64,000 bases of DNA, from assembly GCA_003170135.1 (NCBI GenBank), contig PMZR01000124.1, positions 1 through 64,000 of the forward strand, in the 5' to 3' direction. Position numbers and translations under genes: made by a program. Positions 63,433-64,000 of the stretch are shown here, piece after piece (within the stretch, counting starts at the first letter, position 1; every line of letters starts with the position of its first letter). Source of the DNA: Acidobacteriota bacterium (lineage in GTDB: Bacteria > Acidobacteriota > Vicinamibacteria > Vicinamibacterales > Fen-181). The notes beneath the pieces are model-generated. The model worked only from the letters and a program-made list of their open reading frames with translations, had not been told where the DNA came from and searched no databases.

Positions 63433-64000
63433 CTAATACTGCGTGAACATGCGCTGGACCTCGACCGGGTCCTTCGTCTGCGCCAGCGCCAGCATCAGCA
63501 GGATGCGGGCCTTCACCGGGGCGAGATCCTCCGCCGCGATGTAGGTGGCGGCGCGCCCGCGGGCCTGGGCCGTGGCGTCGCCGGCCGCGGTGGACGGCGG
63601 GGGCACCTGGGCCGGCGCGCGCCTGGCGGCGATGCGGCCGCTCCCGGTCCGCGTGCTCGTGACGATGAAGATTCCCTTGCTTGCGGCATCGTTCAGCGCC
63701 TGGGGTTCGGAGCCGCTGGTGGCGCCCGCGCCCGCGCCGGCAACGACGATCCCGCGCGCGCCATGTTCGACGGCCGACGTGATGATGTCGCCGGGCGCGC
63801 CCTGGTACACCATGACGATGTCCACGCGCGGCAGCTCCGCGATCTTCGAGACGTCGAACTCGCTGGCCGCCGTGTGGCGTTTCAGCGACTGGCGATAGAA
63901 GACGACGCGGTCGGCGTCAACCACGCCGAGCAGGCCGTACGACCGGCTCTGGAACGTCTGGAGCCGCAGGGCGTCCGTCTTGGTCACCTCCCGCGCGGCG
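63433..64000 (-). CDS. Type II L-asparaginase, C-terminal part (5' end outside window)
   Basis: The product runs off the right edge; the GTG at 63987 is a Val inside the conserved VTKTDALRLQTFQSRSYG strand, not the start. VDIVMVYQGAPGD, ARGIVVAGAGAGATS and the end LAPVKARILLMLALAQTKD fit the C-terminal domain of type II asparaginases, which hydrolyse Asn (and Gln) to Asp. A Thr/Ala-rich insertion of ~25 residues lies before the last helix. Whether it is periplasmic cannot be seen here. Confidence 0.85.
   Translation of the reverse strand, partial: AAREVTKTDALRLQTFQSRSYGLLGVVDADRVVFYRQSLKRHTAASEFDVSKIAELPRVDIVMVYQGAPGDIITSAVEHGARGIVVAGAGAGATSGSEPQALNDAASKGIFIVTSTRTGSGRIAARRAPAQVPPPSTAAGDATAQARGRAATYIAAEDLAPVKARILLMLALAQTKDPVEVQRMFTQY

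Overview
The window is about 64 kb of very GC-rich bacterial chromosome with dense, mostly housekeeping gene content. I see no CRISPR array, insertion sequence, prophage or plasmid gene. A secreted von Willebrand protein of the VWFA-related Acidobacterial type, a BlaI/M56 peptidase pair, abundant 7-bp-period repeats and general gene style suggest an Acidobacteriota member, possibly Vicinamibacteria-like. That placement is inference. The first gene (malic enzyme) and the last (asparaginase) run off the window edges.

Layout. 0-9.6 kb: malic enzyme, citrate synthase, an FRG-domain protein, two single-domain response regulators, a metallophosphoesterase, a nucleotidyltransferase-fold protein, then a small coupled cluster ending in a UbiB-like kinase. 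10-21 kb: a very large fused Fe-S flavoprotein, Mrp, the VWA protein, and an operon for a two-subunit amine/proline-type dehydrogenase, with truA upstream. 21.6-25.1 kb: blaI plus a large M56 receptor-peptidase with nine C-terminal repeats. 25-36 kb: OsmC, two convergent geranylgeranyl-reductase-like flavoproteins, a WSS1/DUF45 metallopeptidase, an FHA-GAF-SpoIIE phosphatase, a hemerythrin-PAS protein, a HEAT-cyclophilin protein and an SdpR-SdpI pair. 36-44 kb: a BON protein, an M14 peptidase, a cytidylate-kinase-like protein and a glycyl radical enzyme with its activase. 44-48 kb: a six-gene run thiD-moaE-moaD-prfA-prmC-HIT, divergent from bioY. 48-54.7 kb: aspA, a methyltransferase lipoprotein and a polyprenyl synthase linked by 4-bp overlaps, divergent from a fused class I fumarase; then an aldehyde dehydrogenase. 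55-64 kb: an A-type Fe-S carrier, a Fur-rubrerythrin fusion, a PHP phosphoesterase, a motif-less ABC ATPase, two cold-shock paralogues, a selenocysteine tRNA, several small proteins, a MobA-like transferase, a ROK kinase and tRNA-Ala.

Functional themes. Central carbon genes (malic enzyme, citrate synthase, fumarase, aspartase) sit with cofactor genes (molybdopterin, thiamin, biotin transport, Fe-S). A glycyl radical enzyme with its activase, hemerythrin, rubrerythrin and low-potential flavoproteins point to a life that includes microoxic or anoxic phases. tRNA-Sec implies selenoprotein synthesis, although no selenoprotein gene is visible here.

The most notable non-coding signals are two. First, a set of -10 hexamers lies 6-8 nt before start codons, so these messages are probably leaderless. 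Second, a degenerate heptanucleotide repeat family recurs. It has been inserted in frame into one enzyme, lies directly before three start codons, and a single 7-bp duplication has frameshifted a small secreted-protein gene.
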